Assembly (NCBI GenBank): GCA_015075515.1
Contig: JABTUE010000001.1
Span: 310,001 to 374,000 of the forward strand
Origin: Planctomycetota bacterium
Lineage (GTDB): Bacteria; Planctomycetota; UBA8742; UBA2392
Direction of reading: 5' to 3'
Length of the DNA: 64,000 bases
The position numbers were made by a program, and so were the translations under genes. Each line of letters starts with the position of its first letter. Position 1 is the first letter of the stretch. The notes under the pieces were generated by a model. It was not told where the DNA came from, did not search any database, and was given only the letters and a program-made list of their open reading frames with translations. Of the stretch, positions 7,916 to 17,387 are shown piece after piece.

Positions 7916-9664
7916 TTACCCTGCCGCCCTCCGGGCTTCCTCAATCGCCTGATCCAGACTTACACAAAATCGCAGTTCGCCCGGCGATTCCACAATTTGC
8001 GCCTTGGCCATCACGCGCTGAGGCTGGGGCTGCAACCCGCCCACGATCACGCGCACGCCCCGGGCCTTAAGCTTCTTCAGCACGCTTTCCAGTGCCACCA
8101 GGCCCGTCACATCCATGGCCGGCACGGCGCTCATGTCCAGCACCACAACCTTTACGTCGGCGGCCATGCCCGCGATGTTGCCCACGGCCTTGTCGGCGGC
8201 GCCAAAAAACAGCGGGCCGGCAATCTCGTACAGAATGACGCCCGGCGGCAAAGGCGCGCGCAGCTTGGCACTGCCGGCGTTGACCACGCGCGCCCCGCTG
8301 ATTTCGGCCATGCGCCGCATGAACAGAAGCGCCGCCAGGACAATGCCGATGCTGACCGCCACCACCATGTCAAAGGCCACGGTCAGCCCGAAGCAGATCA
8401 GCAGCACCGAAAGGTCGCTGCGCGGGGCCACGCGCAGCATGTGCATGAAGTGCCGCGCATCGCTCATGTTCCAGGCCACGACCAGCAGCATCGCGGCCAT
8501 GCTGGCCATGGGCAGGTACGAAAGGATCGGCGCCAGCGCCATCACCGCCGCGAACACGAACGCGGCGTGGATCACGGCCGTGAAAGGCGACTTGCCGCCG
8601 GCACGGATGCCGGTGGCGGTGCGGGCGATCGCGCCGGTGGCGGCAAAGCCGCCAAAGAACGCCGCAGCGACGTTGCCCAGACCCTGGCCTACCAGTTCGC
8701 TGTCCGGGTCGTGCTTGGACCCTGCCATGCCGTCGGCGACCACGGCCGAAAGCAGTGACTCAATGGCGCCCAGGGCCGCAATGGCAAAGGCCGGGCCGAT
8801 CAACGAGCGCACCAGATCCATGCTCAGGCCCAGCGGGCTGCCGTCGCCGCCGGGCTCGGTCCAGGGCAGGACAAAGGCGGGCAGTTGCTGCGGAATGCCG
8901 CCAAAGCGGCTGCCGATGGTGGCCACCGTCGCGCCCGCAATCTGCGTGTTCAGAAAGTACGCGACTACGGAGCCGAAAATCACCGCTACCAGCGGCCCCG
9001 GCACGCGCCGTGTCACCCGCGGCCAGACAATCAGCAGCGCAAGACTGAAGGCGCCTACGGCCAGGTCAGGCCAGTTGAAACTGCCCAGAGCCCCGGCGAT
9101 GTCCGCCACGCGCTCCCAGTAATGGTCGCCGCTGGGCACGTAGGTCAGGCCCAGAAAGTCCTTGAGCTGCAACGTGGCGATCACGACCGCGATGCCGGCG
9201 GTAAAACCTGTGGTAACGGGGTGAGGCACAAACTGAACCAGCCGGCCCAGTTTGAACAACCCCATGCCCAGCAGAATCACGCCGGCCATGGCGCTGGCCA
9301 GCGCCAGCCCGCCCAGGCCGAAGCGGGCGCTGACCGGCGCCAGCAGCACCACAAATGCCGCGGTCGGGCCGGAAACGTTGTGGCGCGAACCGCCGGTTAC
9401 GGCGATTACGGCACCGGCGACAATGGCCGTGTACAGGCCGTGCTGGGGCGGCACACCGCTGGCAATGGCCAGTGCCATGGACAGCGGCAGGGCGACAATG
9501 CCCACAATCACGCCGGCCATCAGGTCGGCGCGGAACTTTGCAAAGCTGTAGCCCTCGCGCAGCGTGCCACGCAGCGCCACGGCCAGAGGAAACGGAGATC
9601 CGGATTTTGTGGATGGGCTCAGGGTCGCGTCGTGACGCGACGATCGGCCCGGCGGGGTTGTCAT
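7916..9664 (-). CDS. SulP-family inorganic anion transporter with C-terminal STAS domain
   Basis: Inner-membrane carrier of the SLC26/SulP family, which moves sulfate, bicarbonate or dicarboxylates; the substrate cannot be read from sequence. From the ATG at 9664 the protein is 582 residues. The first ~440 residues hold many hydrophobic helices, including LMAGVIVGIVALPLSMALAI and the family loop SGPTAAFVVLLAP. The STAS domain occupies about the last 110 residues, with VVLDMSAVPAMDVTGLVAL, the strand-loop-helix that in anti-sigma antagonists carries the phosphorylated serine; here that loop reads DVTG. A longer frame from 9751 gives an implausible N-terminus. Confidence 0.93.
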   Translation of the reverse strand: MTTPPGRSSRHDATLSPSTKSGSPFPLAVALRGTLREGYSFAKFRADLMAGVIVGIVALPLSMALAIASGVPPQHGLYTAIVAGAVIAVTGGSRHNVSGPTAAFVVLLAPVSARFGLGGLALASAMAGVILLGMGLFKLGRLVQFVPHPVTTGFTAGIAVVIATLQLKDFLGLTYVPSGDHYWERVADIAGALGSFNWPDLAVGAFSLALLIVWPRVTRRVPGPLVAVIFGSVVAYFLNTQIAGATVATIGSRFGGIPQQLPAFVLPWTEPGGDGSPLGLSMDLVRSLIGPAFAIAALGAIESLLSAVVADGMAGSKHDPDSELVGQGLGNVAAAFFGGFAATGAIARTATGIRAGGKSPFTAVIHAAFVFAAVMALAPILSYLPMASMAAMLLVVAWNMSDARHFMHMLRVAPRSDLSVLLICFGLTVAFDMVVAVSIGIVLAALLFMRRMAEISGARVVNAGSAKLRAPLPPGVILYEIAGPLFFGAADKAVGNIAGMAADVKVVVLDMSAVPAMDVTGLVALESVLKKLKARGVRVIVGGLQPQPQRVMAKAQIVESPGELRFCVSLDQAIEEARRAAG

Positions 9665-9820
9665 GGCCAGCACCAGTCTGCGGCAGGCCGCAAACGAGGC
9701 TGTGAGGCGGGTAGACGACTGCCCGGAACCAGCCCTGCACGCCGGGCACAACCGTCCGGCAATGGGGGGCAGTATAGCTTGCGGGTTGTCAGGTCAATGT
9801 TGCGGCGGCGGCCTGTGACA

Positions 9821-10234
9821 TCAGGCGTGACGTTCGCGCGGGGCCGTAAACGGGCCGCCGTTGTATTCCACCACGGCGGGGCCGTCGGTTTCGGGGGCAG
9901 TCAATACCTCTTGGCCGCCGGGGCGCTGAACCGGGCGAAGTTCGCCGCGGGCAAAGGGGTGCAGCAGGTGCAACGCCAGCATCAGCGCGGCCACGCCCGC
10001 CAGCGCGGCGCGTGAACCCTTTTCGCCGGCCACAAGCCAGCGCGCGCCCCAGACCCAGGCCGAGGCGATCAGCACCGACCACAGGCCGAGTTCGGCCTCC
10101 GGGTAGCTGATCAGCGGCCGCAGGTCCCAGGCGTAGAAGACTACAAGGTCCAGCGCAATCAGCGCCGCCGAGGCCGCCAGCGCGCCGGGAATGAGCAGGT
10201 CAGAACGTGAAACCAGTTTCTTCCAGGCAGCCAT
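9821..10234 (-). CDS. Small membrane protein, unknown function
   Basis: 137 residues from the ATG at 10234, which has GGAG about seven bases upstream (GGAGACTCTC). Three hydrophobic stretches are visible: LLIPGALAASAALIALDLVV, a middle segment with LGLWSVLIASAWVWGARW, and AALAGVAALMLALHLLHP. The C-terminus is polar and Pro-rich. No family was recognised. It follows the lipoprotein gene on the same strand, separated by about 55 bases, and they may be co-transcribed. Confidence 0.6.
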   Translation of the reverse strand: MAAWKKLVSRSDLLIPGALAASAALIALDLVVFYAWDLRPLISYPEAELGLWSVLIASAWVWGARWLVAGEKGSRAALAGVAALMLALHLLHPFARGELRPVQRPGGQEVLTAPETDGPAVVEYNGGPFTAPRERHA

Positions 10235-10289
10235 GAGAGTCTCCGGCGTGTGCCGCGTGGCCTGAATCGGCAGGGACAGGGGCGTGTCT

Positions 10290-11057
10290 TCAGTCAAAGG
10301 TTCCGATATCGAGCCAACGGGCGCGCTCAAAGGCCGCCCTGTCAGGGCTCCACAGGAAGACCTTGCGAACAGGGTGTTCCAGCCCGTCCCAGCCCAGCGT
10401 CTGGCCGTGGGCCCAGTACTGGTCAGGACTTTTGACGGTTACAACCCGACCCTGCAGGACAACGTCCGTGAATCCGTCCTTGTCAAAGTCGTAGTAGCGG
10501 GCGGGCATGACGAAGCCATCGGATTCCTGCAGCACGGCGCCGTCGCTACCGAGGTGGGCATCCACGGCGCGGGTTGTAATCAGCGTCTCGACGCCGCCGT
10601 GGTGTACGTGGAACAAGTAATAGCAGCCATTGCCCATGTGGGTCATGCCGTAGGCTTCGACGATCACGCCTTCCCACAGGGGGTGGCTGAAGGCCCGCAG
10701 TTTGTGCATGGACTGCTCGACCTGGCCGCTCCACACGATCTCGGCGATACGCGGCCCGTCCATGCGAAACCAGCACCAGCACCCAAACCAGCCGTGCGTC
10801 CAGTCCGCAATCGCCACGTATTCGTTCTGCCGACCTGAAACTGGCACAACCTCAACGTGAGCGAAGGGGAGCGTCTCCTCGCCCTCGCGCTTTTGATCCT
10901 CCTCATGCAGCAAGGCCGCAAAGTCAACGACCGGCGGCGCGGGGGCTGCAACGGAGGGTAGGTCCGCCAGAAGTGGCGCTGCCGGCGCGATGGCCTGCGG
11001 TTCCCGCGCCACACAGGCCGTCAGCAGAAGCAGAAGCAGTGGGCCAGTGGTTTTCAT
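10290..11057 (-). CDS. Predicted lipoprotein with VCBS/FG-GAP-like ending, unknown function
   Basis: 255 residues. A short hydrophobic leader ends in the lipobox LLTAC (Cys at residue 15), so the product should be lipid-anchored outside the cytoplasm. The mature part contains a WFGCWCWF stretch and, towards the end, YYDFDKDGFTDVVLQGRV, which looks like a calcium-binding D-x-D-x-D-G loop of the kind found in FG-GAP/VCBS repeats. There is a single such repeat, so this is not a propeller. No function can be assigned. Confidence 0.65.
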   Translation of the reverse strand: MKTTGPLLLLLLTACVAREPQAIAPAAPLLADLPSVAAPAPPVVDFAALLHEEDQKREGEETLPFAHVEVVPVSGRQNEYVAIADWTHGWFGCWCWFRMDGPRIAEIVWSGQVEQSMHKLRAFSHPLWEGVIVEAYGMTHMGNGCYYLFHVHHGGVETLITTRAVDAHLGSDGAVLQESDGFVMPARYYDFDKDGFTDVVLQGRVVTVKSPDQYWAHGQTLGWDGLEHPVRKVFLWSPDRAAFERARWLDIGTFD

Positions 11058-11109
11058 GTTCGGCCTGCTGGAGTGAATACGCTGCGGGGGGCAGCAAGCC
11101 CGCCGTAAG

Positions 11110-13590
11110 TCAAGCCGCGATCTGGGAGTCGTAGACGTCGCTGCCGCCGGCTGCGGGGCCGGTCAGGTTGCCGCTTTGCTTGCGGGCTTCCCATTCCTCG
11201 AAGGTGATCAGGATTTCGCGTTCCTTGGCGCCGCGGGCGGGGCCCAGAATGCCCGCGCGCTCCATCTGGATGATGATGCGCGTGGCACGGGTGTGGCCCA
11301 ATCCCATGGCCGTGCGCAGGAAGCTGGCGCTGCCGCGGCCCGCGGCCAGAATCTGGTCCACGGCGTCCACAAAGTTCGGGTCGAGTTCGCCCACGGGGCC
11401 GCCATCGCTGCCGCCGCCGGGGGCGCTGATCGCGTCGGGGTCAATCACATAGCGCGGCTTGAGCTGGCCGCGCAGGCCGTCGAGAATGCGCTTCATTTCA
11501 TCGTCGGCAATGTAGGCACTCTGGGCGCGCACGGCCTTGGCCTCGCCGGGCATCTGCATCAGCAGGTCACCCTTGCCCAGCAGGTCTTCGGCGCCGGTCA
11601 CGTCCAGCACAATGCGGCTTTCCGTGCCGGTGGTGACACGCAGGCACACGCGGGCCGGGATGTTGCTTTTGATGATGCCCGTCAGCACGTCGGCGCGGGG
11701 AGACTGAGTGACCAGAATCAGGTGGATGCCCGCGGCGCGGGCCTTGGCGGCTATGCGCTGGAACAGTTCGTCAATCTTGGTGTCGGCGGCCACGATCATC
11801 AGGTCGGCCAGTTCATCCACGATTGCCACAATGTACGGCAGGTGGTCGGGTGCCTGCTCGGGGTCCTGGCCTGCCTCGGCCAGGCGCTGGGCGCGGTCTT
11901 TCTTGCTCAGGTCGTGGTATTCCGTCAGCTTGCGCACGCCGGCATACTTGAACAGCGTGTAGCGGTTCTCCATTTCCTTGACCAGCCACTCAAACACGCC
12001 CGCGGCCTTGCGGCTGTCGTCAATCACCGGTGCCAGCAAATGCGGCACGTCGGCATAAGGCGTGAACTCCACCTGCTTGGGGTCCACCATGATCAGGCGC
12101 AGGTCGCGCGGCGTGCGCGCCATCAACAGGCTGGCCAGCACCACGTTTTCGAACACGGACTTGCCCTGGCCGGTGCTGCCGCCGACCAGCAGGTGCGGCA
12201 TGGCCGCCAGGTCGCGCACCACTGGCACGCCAAAGGCGTCTTTGCCAAAGGCCACGGGCAGTTCCATCTTCTTGCCAGCGGCCTCGAACTCGGGGCTTTC
12301 CATCAGTTCGCGGAAGGTCACGGTTTCGCGGGTGTGGTTGGGCACCTCGACGCCGATGGTGGACTTGCCGGCGGCCGTCACCATGCGCACGGTCTGGACG
12401 CGCAGGTTCAGCGCCAGGTTGGCCTTGACGCGTTCAACCTTGCTGACCATGACATCGGCGGGAATGGCGATCTCGTATGTCGTGACGGTCGGGCCGCGCA
12501 CGGCGTCCACGACGTTCACGTCCATGCGGAAGTTCGCAAAGGTGCTGCGGATGATTTCGGCGGCGCGCTGCATTTCGGCCTTGGCGCCGGCGGCGTCCTT
12601 TTTGCGCGGGGCATTGAGTGTATCCACGCCCGGCAGGCGGAAGCTCTTGAGGGCTTCCTCCCAGTCGGCCTCGTCGTCCTGGGCCGGGGCGGGTTCGGGA
12701 GCCGGGCGCACGGCCGGGCGGCGCGCGGCTTTGGGCGCCGGCTCGGGCTGGGCGGGCACCAGTGCCGGGTCGGGTTCAAACTCGATTTCGACCTCGGTGT
12801 CGCCGGCATCGTCGGCGTCATCACCATCCGTGTCAGGTTCATCAGCAGGTTCGGCCGGTTGGGCTTGCCCGCGGCCGGCACGCCCCAGCAGCCGCGCCAG
12901 CAGGCCCGCCCGGGGGGGAGCTTCGGCGGCGGCTTCATCACCGGCGCCGGGCATGATCGGTTCGGGAATACTGGGCAGGGGCAGCACGCCGCTTTCGGCG
13001 TCGGGACGGCCCAGCGGGTTCAGCAGGTCGCGGATGATCGGGTAGAACAGCACGTCTGTGGCCAGCAGAAAGCTCAGCAGCGCCACAAACGCCAGCACCA
13101 GATACGTGCCCGTCAAGCCGAAGTTTGCGTCCAGCAGGCCGAAGATCGTGGTGCCCACCACGCCGCCGCGCGAGGGCATGATGCCCGAATCGCCGTAGCT
13201 GGCACCGAACAGGGCGCTGAAGGTGGCCACCAGCATGACCGTGCCGACCAGCCGCACCGGCCAGTCGGCGGCCTTGCGGCGGAAAAAGATCAGGGTGGCG
13301 TACACGCCGACCAGCCCGACCAGCAGGTACGTGCCGACGCCCAGAAAGGTGTAGCCCAGGTGTACAGCCAGCGCGCCGACACGGCCGCCGAGATTGGCCG
13401 GTGTTTCGTTGACGGGCCAAACGGCGCCGGCCACGTCGGCGGGATCGAACGAAACGATGGAAAGCACCATGAACGCCACCACCAGCAGCAGCGACAGGGC
13501 GGCGCATTCCTGAAGCATTTCGCGCTTGAACAGGCCCGAAATCCTGCCTGAAACCATGGAATCGGCCGCGCTGAGTGTTTTGCCCGCCAT
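11110..13590 (-). CDS. ftsK: DNA translocase FtsK/SpoIIIE
   Basis: Septum-associated ATPase that pumps chromosome DNA during division. From the ATG at 13590 (GGAGAGC two bases upstream) the protein is 826 residues. Residues ~20-185 hold four to five membrane helices. A Pro/Ala/Asp-rich linker (about 210-320) follows, then the motor: Walker A GGSTGQGKS near residue 470 (the usual form is GTTGSGKS, so the family variation is mild) and Walker B YIVAIVDELADLMI. The final ~70 residues are the gamma winged-helix domain (SFLRTAMGLGHTRATRIIIQMERAGILGP) that recognises KOPS-type DNA sequences. Confidence 0.96.
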   Translation of the reverse strand: MAGKTLSAADSMVSGRISGLFKREMLQECAALSLLLVVAFMVLSIVSFDPADVAGAVWPVNETPANLGGRVGALAVHLGYTFLGVGTYLLVGLVGVYATLIFFRRKAADWPVRLVGTVMLVATFSALFGASYGDSGIMPSRGGVVGTTIFGLLDANFGLTGTYLVLAFVALLSFLLATDVLFYPIIRDLLNPLGRPDAESGVLPLPSIPEPIMPGAGDEAAAEAPPRAGLLARLLGRAGRGQAQPAEPADEPDTDGDDADDAGDTEVEIEFEPDPALVPAQPEPAPKAARRPAVRPAPEPAPAQDDEADWEEALKSFRLPGVDTLNAPRKKDAAGAKAEMQRAAEIIRSTFANFRMDVNVVDAVRGPTVTTYEIAIPADVMVSKVERVKANLALNLRVQTVRMVTAAGKSTIGVEVPNHTRETVTFRELMESPEFEAAGKKMELPVAFGKDAFGVPVVRDLAAMPHLLVGGSTGQGKSVFENVVLASLLMARTPRDLRLIMVDPKQVEFTPYADVPHLLAPVIDDSRKAAGVFEWLVKEMENRYTLFKYAGVRKLTEYHDLSKKDRAQRLAEAGQDPEQAPDHLPYIVAIVDELADLMIVAADTKIDELFQRIAAKARAAGIHLILVTQSPRADVLTGIIKSNIPARVCLRVTTGTESRIVLDVTGAEDLLGKGDLLMQMPGEAKAVRAQSAYIADDEMKRILDGLRGQLKPRYVIDPDAISAPGGGSDGGPVGELDPNFVDAVDQILAAGRGSASFLRTAMGLGHTRATRIIIQMERAGILGPARGAKEREILITFEEWEARKQSGNLTGPAAGGSDVYDSQIAA

Positions 13591-13724
13591 GTGCTCTCCG
13601 ATAACCGGCGTGCCCGCGAGTGCGGACACCCTTTCCGTTGTCGGCTGTAGGGAAGGGGATTCTTGAGATGGATTGGTTCGCGGCGTGCGGTTGTGATCCC
13701 GGTGTTATCGGGCGACAAACCGCG

Positions 13725-14630
13725 TTACCCGCGGCGCCGTTGCTTTGTCGCGGTGGCTGTTGTGGCCGCGCGTTCGAATGTCACGCCTGAGCCCTTGAAC
13801 CGCCTGCGCATCACGGCAATCGCCTGGGGGTTGTTGTCCACCAGCACAAACCGGCGCCCCAGCTCCAGGCATGCCGCGCCGGTGGTGCCGCTGCCGGCAA
13901 AGAAATCCAGCACCGTGTCACCGGGCAGGGAACTGGCCTGAACGATGCGCCGCAGCACGCCCAGCGGCTTCTGGGTCGGGTATCCGGTTTTTTCGCGCGA
14001 ACTGGTGCCGACAATCGTGTGCCACCACACATCGGTGGGCAGTTTGCCGCGCGCGGCTTTTTCGGGGCCGACCAGCCCCGGCGCCATGTATGGTTCGCGG
14101 GTGATCTCGGCCGCGTTGAAGACAAAGTTGTCCGGGTCTTTGGCGTAAAAAAAGATCGTGTCGTGTTTGGCCGGCCAGCGGTCCCTGGGCCGACCGCCGA
14201 AGTCATAGGCCCAGATGATCTCATTGATCAGGGCCTCGCGCCCGAAAATCGGGTCCAGCAGGTTCACGCGGGCATAGTGGGCTTCGCGGTAATCAATATG
14301 AAAGTACAACGCGCCGTCGGGTGTCAGCAGGCGACGGGCCTGCTCGATCCGAGGGCGCAGAAACCCCAGATAGTCATCAAAGTCGTCGGCGTAGGCGCGC
14401 CGCGCCGTGGTTTGCCGGCGGTAACGGGCGCCCTGAAAACCGGCGGTGCCGGCTTCGTCGCGCGTGGCGCGCACGGTGCGGCGCTGTTGTCTGCGGCCGG
14501 TGTTGAAGGGCGGGTCAATGTAAATCAGGCGTGCAAGGCCGTCGGGCAGGGCACGCAGCACCGCCAGATTATCGCCGTGGATAACGCGGCCGTTTGTGGC
14601 TTGCTTGCGGGCGTGCCCCGGCGGGTTCAT
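13725..14630 (-). CDS. Orphan site-specific DNA methyltransferase, beta-class amino-MTase
   Basis: Transfers methyl from SAM to an exocyclic amino group of adenine or cytosine in DNA. The 301-residue protein has the beta-class order: catalytic DPPFNTG at residues 39-45 first, SAM-binding DFFAGSGTTGAA near 250 later, with TQKPLGVLRRIVQASS before it as in N6-adenine enzymes. The central part (YLGFLRPRIEQARRLLTPDGALYFHID) is typical of the family. No restriction endonuclease or specificity subunit is adjacent, so this is likely a solitary, possibly regulatory enzyme. Its start overlaps the stop of the upstream membrane-protein gene by four bases (ATGA), implying translational coupling. Confidence 0.9.
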   Translation of the reverse strand: MNPPGHARKQATNGRVIHGDNLAVLRALPDGLARLIYIDPPFNTGRRQQRRTVRATRDEAGTAGFQGARYRRQTTARRAYADDFDDYLGFLRPRIEQARRLLTPDGALYFHIDYREAHYARVNLLDPIFGREALINEIIWAYDFGGRPRDRWPAKHDTIFFYAKDPDNFVFNAAEITREPYMAPGLVGPEKAARGKLPTDVWWHTIVGTSSREKTGYPTQKPLGVLRRIVQASSLPGDTVLDFFAGSGTTGAACLELGRRFVLVDNNPQAIAVMRRRFKGSGVTFERAATTATATKQRRRG

Positions 14631-15457
14631 TTGGCAGGCGGCTTTTTGGGCGGCTGCGCTGACGCCGGTTTTGCGGCCGGCCTGGCGTCGGGTTTCTGGG
14701 CGGGTTGGCGCGCGCTCTGGCCCGGCGCGGCGATCTTGATGTCCACGCCGCTGCCGATGTCTTCGTTCAGGTCAATCACACCCGGAGCCACTTTGCCGGT
14801 AGCCCGTTTGCGCTCGCGGGCTTCTTCAAGGCTTACGCGTGCCACAGCCTGGTGGGCGGCAATCACGGCCAGCAGCAGAAACACCAGTTGCAGCGGGCCG
14901 AAAAACTCGGCGACCATGCCCTTGGCGTCAATGCTTTCGCCCGATTCGCGGCCCCAGTCCGCGGACAGGCGGGTCTTCCAGTCCTCAAACAGGGGCGGGT
15001 TGGTGCCCCATTCGGCCAGGCGCGGCGCCCAGAAGCGGTTAAACACCTCGCGCTCGCGGTCGGACAGTTTGCCGTCGCGGTCGGCGTCGTAGGGGCTGCG
15101 CCCCAGCAGATAGTTGTCGCGGTCGGCGCCCTGCAACCGCATCAAGGCCGCGGCGTCGGCCATGTACATGTCGTACTGCTTGAGCTCAAACTCGGTCTTG
15201 ACCTGACTGTTGCGCAGATCCAGTGCCAGCGGCACACCCGCGAACTTGGCCGCCAGACAGAACACCAGCGTGATGACCGCCGCGGGAACCGCCCCCGATG
15301 GTGTTGAATTGAAGATAATCGCGCCGGCGGCCACACCCGCGGCCACAATCAGCGCCAGCGCCGCCAGCGGCGTGCCTTGCACCGCCACCGCGATCAGCCA
15401 GATGACGGCGCCCGCAAGGCCGCCGCCGAGTGCCCCGATCAGGGAAAGCCCCTTCAT
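14627..15457 (-). CDS. Membrane protein with one EF-hand-like loop, unknown function
   Basis: 276 residues. The N-terminal ~80 residues form two to three hydrophobic helices (LIGALGGGLAGAVIWLIAVA and following). A soluble domain of ~110 residues contains DADRDGKLSDREREVF, a good single EF-hand calcium loop. Another helix (LQLVFLLLAVIAAHQAV) follows near residue 200, then a Pro/Ala/Lys-rich tail. It is translationally coupled to the methyltransferase (ATGA overlap). No family was recognised. Confidence 0.7.
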   Translation of the reverse strand: MKGLSLIGALGGGLAGAVIWLIAVAVQGTPLAALALIVAAGVAAGAIIFNSTPSGAVPAAVITLVFCLAAKFAGVPLALDLRNSQVKTEFELKQYDMYMADAAALMRLQGADRDNYLLGRSPYDADRDGKLSDREREVFNRFWAPRLAEWGTNPPLFEDWKTRLSADWGRESGESIDAKGMVAEFFGPLQLVFLLLAVIAAHQAVARVSLEEARERKRATGKVAPGVIDLNEDIGSGVDIKIAAPGQSARQPAQKPDARPAAKPASAQPPKKPPAK

Positions 15458-15505
15458 CGCGTGCCCAATGATAGGGTCTGCGGCGATTTGCGAAAGGGTG
15501 ACCGT

Positions 15506-17371
15506 TCAGTCCGCCCGCACAAAGCGCAGCACCTCGACGGGCCGGTCAAAGCCCTTGGCGTGGGCCTCAAGCGCCTGGCTCTGCCAGCCCTGGGCGCGCA
15601 GGGTTTCACAGTCGCCGGTCAGTTCGGCCATTGCGCGTGTTACGACAATGTCGCCGCCCTGGCTGAGGTTCTGCACGCGCGCGGCCAAGTTCACGGTGGT
15701 GCCGAAGTAATCCAGGCGGTCGTTCAGTGTAACGGCAATGCAGGGCCCGGCGTGCAGGCCAACTTTCAGTTCCACGCCGCGTTCGTGGCCCTTGTCGCGT
15801 ACATAGCGGTCTACCTCGCGGTGCAGGTCGTGCGCGGCGCGCAGGGCGTTGTCGGGTCGTGTGAACACGGCCATGATCGCGTCGCCAATGGTCTTGACAA
15901 TTGCGCCCTGGTGGCGCTGGACCAGCTCGTGCAGGATGTCGAAGTGGGTTCGCACCAGGCTGAAGGCGCGGGCGTCACCCAGCGCGTTGTACAGGGCCGT
16001 ACTTCCGACCAGATCGGTGAACAGGATGGTGGCGCTTTCCACCGCCAGCTTGATGCCCGGCGCCAGCACTTCGTTGCTGAACAGGTCGCGAAAGCGCTGG
16101 TCGGCCACCAGTTCGCCGGCGCTGAGGGCATCGCGGGCCCATTCAACGCTTTCCATGGCCGCCAGCACGCGCCGGCCGCTGTCGTTGCGCACGCGAAAGC
16201 GCACCGGCGCGTCGGCGCGCGCCCGCAAGTCGTCGCCCAGCACGCGCTCTGTTCCGATGACCCAGCCGGCTTCGGCGGCGCCGTCGTGGGCCACGTCAAG
16301 CCAGCGGTACTCGCGGGCGCCGGAAAAGCGCGCGCGGTAGCGGCCGGGGGCAAGCCGAAGTTCGAAGGCATGTTCTTGGCCGGGTTCCAGCAGCTTCTGG
16401 TACACAATGTGCGGGGTGGTGCCGGGGCCGCCCAGGCAGTAATGCGCCGGGGCTACCTCGCGCACCTGCGGGTGCGGCGTGAACACGGCCTCCAGCGACC
16501 GGTCAAGGTCCACATCAAAGTCAATGTTGCAACTGGGGCAGAAAGCCTTTTCCTTTACTTCGGCCAGGGACCCCAGGTTCATCTTGTCGCCGCGGCAATG
16601 CGGGCAGATCACGTCCCAGCGCATCTTCAGCAGGCCGGCGCGGGTCGCGGCCAGAAAGGCGTTCAGCGTGTCGTCACGGGGTGCCATCCAGCGCTGGGCG
16701 TAGGCCTTGGGCTGCATGCGGCGCAGTTCTTCGTCGGGGTAGCGGCCGATCGCGTCGCCGATCTTTTCCATCAGCGGCGAGTCCAGAAACCGGCGCGCGC
16801 GCGTGACGAACTCGGTGACCCGGGCGCGTTCCTGGCTGCGGCCGGCGTTGTCCAGTTCGTTTACGGGCACGGGCCGCTGCAGTACGACACTGTGGTTTTT
16901 TTCGCGCCGCAGTTTCTTCTGCAGGCGCTGGTTCAGGTCGGCAAACAGCTTTTGGTACGGGTTCAGCACGTCCTTGCGTGTGCCGCGCCGGGCCACAAAA
17001 CCCAGCACGCCCGCGGTCTCGAACGTGAAGGTGGTGCGCACGCGGCAGCCGGCGCCGGGGTTATCCGGGTCGCGCGGGAACAGCTCGCAGCGGTGCTCAA
17101 ATGTGCGGAAAGGCCCGCGGCTGAAGACACGGCGCACTTCGTAAAACTGCTCGTGCACCCAGGTGAACGGCAGCTCTTCGTACTCCAGCATAATGCCCAG
17201 CTTGCGCATGCTGGCAAACCGGCGCGAGGTGCCGTCGGGCTGGGGTTCGTCGCGATAGGTCACCGCAGGCAGGCCGATCGCGCCGTCCAGCAGGTCGGTG
17301 TCGCTGACGACCCGCCACACCTCGGTGACCGGGGCGTCAAACTCGGCATCAAAGGACAGGGTCGTCGGCAT
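15506..17371 (-). CDS. Class III adenylate cyclase with N-terminal DUF5939-type region
   Basis: Predicted to make cAMP from ATP. 621 residues. The N-terminal ~430 residues begin like a START/SRPBCC helix-grip domain (FDAEFDAPVTEVWRVVSDTDLL) and include a four-Cys zinc ribbon (CPHC near 258, CPSC near 280). The overall layout matches the DUF5939 region found ahead of cyclases. The catalytic domain (about 445-615) keeps both metal aspartates (LFTDLVGST and TIGDAIMAVF), the lysine of KTIGD and aspartate of LDYFGTTVN that select adenine, and the N/R pair in VNLAARVQ, so it should be active. No membrane helix is seen. Sixteen bases separate it from kdsD upstream, so the two are probably one operon. 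Confidence 0.9.
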   Translation of the reverse strand: MPTTLSFDAEFDAPVTEVWRVVSDTDLLDGAIGLPAVTYRDEPQPDGTSRRFASMRKLGIMLEYEELPFTWVHEQFYEVRRVFSRGPFRTFEHRCELFPRDPDNPGAGCRVRTTFTFETAGVLGFVARRGTRKDVLNPYQKLFADLNQRLQKKLRREKNHSVVLQRPVPVNELDNAGRSQERARVTEFVTRARRFLDSPLMEKIGDAIGRYPDEELRRMQPKAYAQRWMAPRDDTLNAFLAATRAGLLKMRWDVICPHCRGDKMNLGSLAEVKEKAFCPSCNIDFDVDLDRSLEAVFTPHPQVREVAPAHYCLGGPGTTPHIVYQKLLEPGQEHAFELRLAPGRYRARFSGAREYRWLDVAHDGAAEAGWVIGTERVLGDDLRARADAPVRFRVRNDSGRRVLAAMESVEWARDALSAGELVADQRFRDLFSNEVLAPGIKLAVESATILFTDLVGSTALYNALGDARAFSLVRTHFDILHELVQRHQGAIVKTIGDAIMAVFTRPDNALRAAHDLHREVDRYVRDKGHERGVELKVGLHAGPCIAVTLNDRLDYFGTTVNLAARVQNLSQGGDIVVTRAMAELTGDCETLRAQGWQSQALEAHAKGFDRPVEVLRFVRAD

Positions 17372-17387
17372 CGGGGGCGGGCGCCGG

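Noticed and set aside
11176..13551. 791-codon plus-strand open frame inside ftsK
   Set aside because: Antisense shadow; the minus-strand frame has the complete FtsK motifs.
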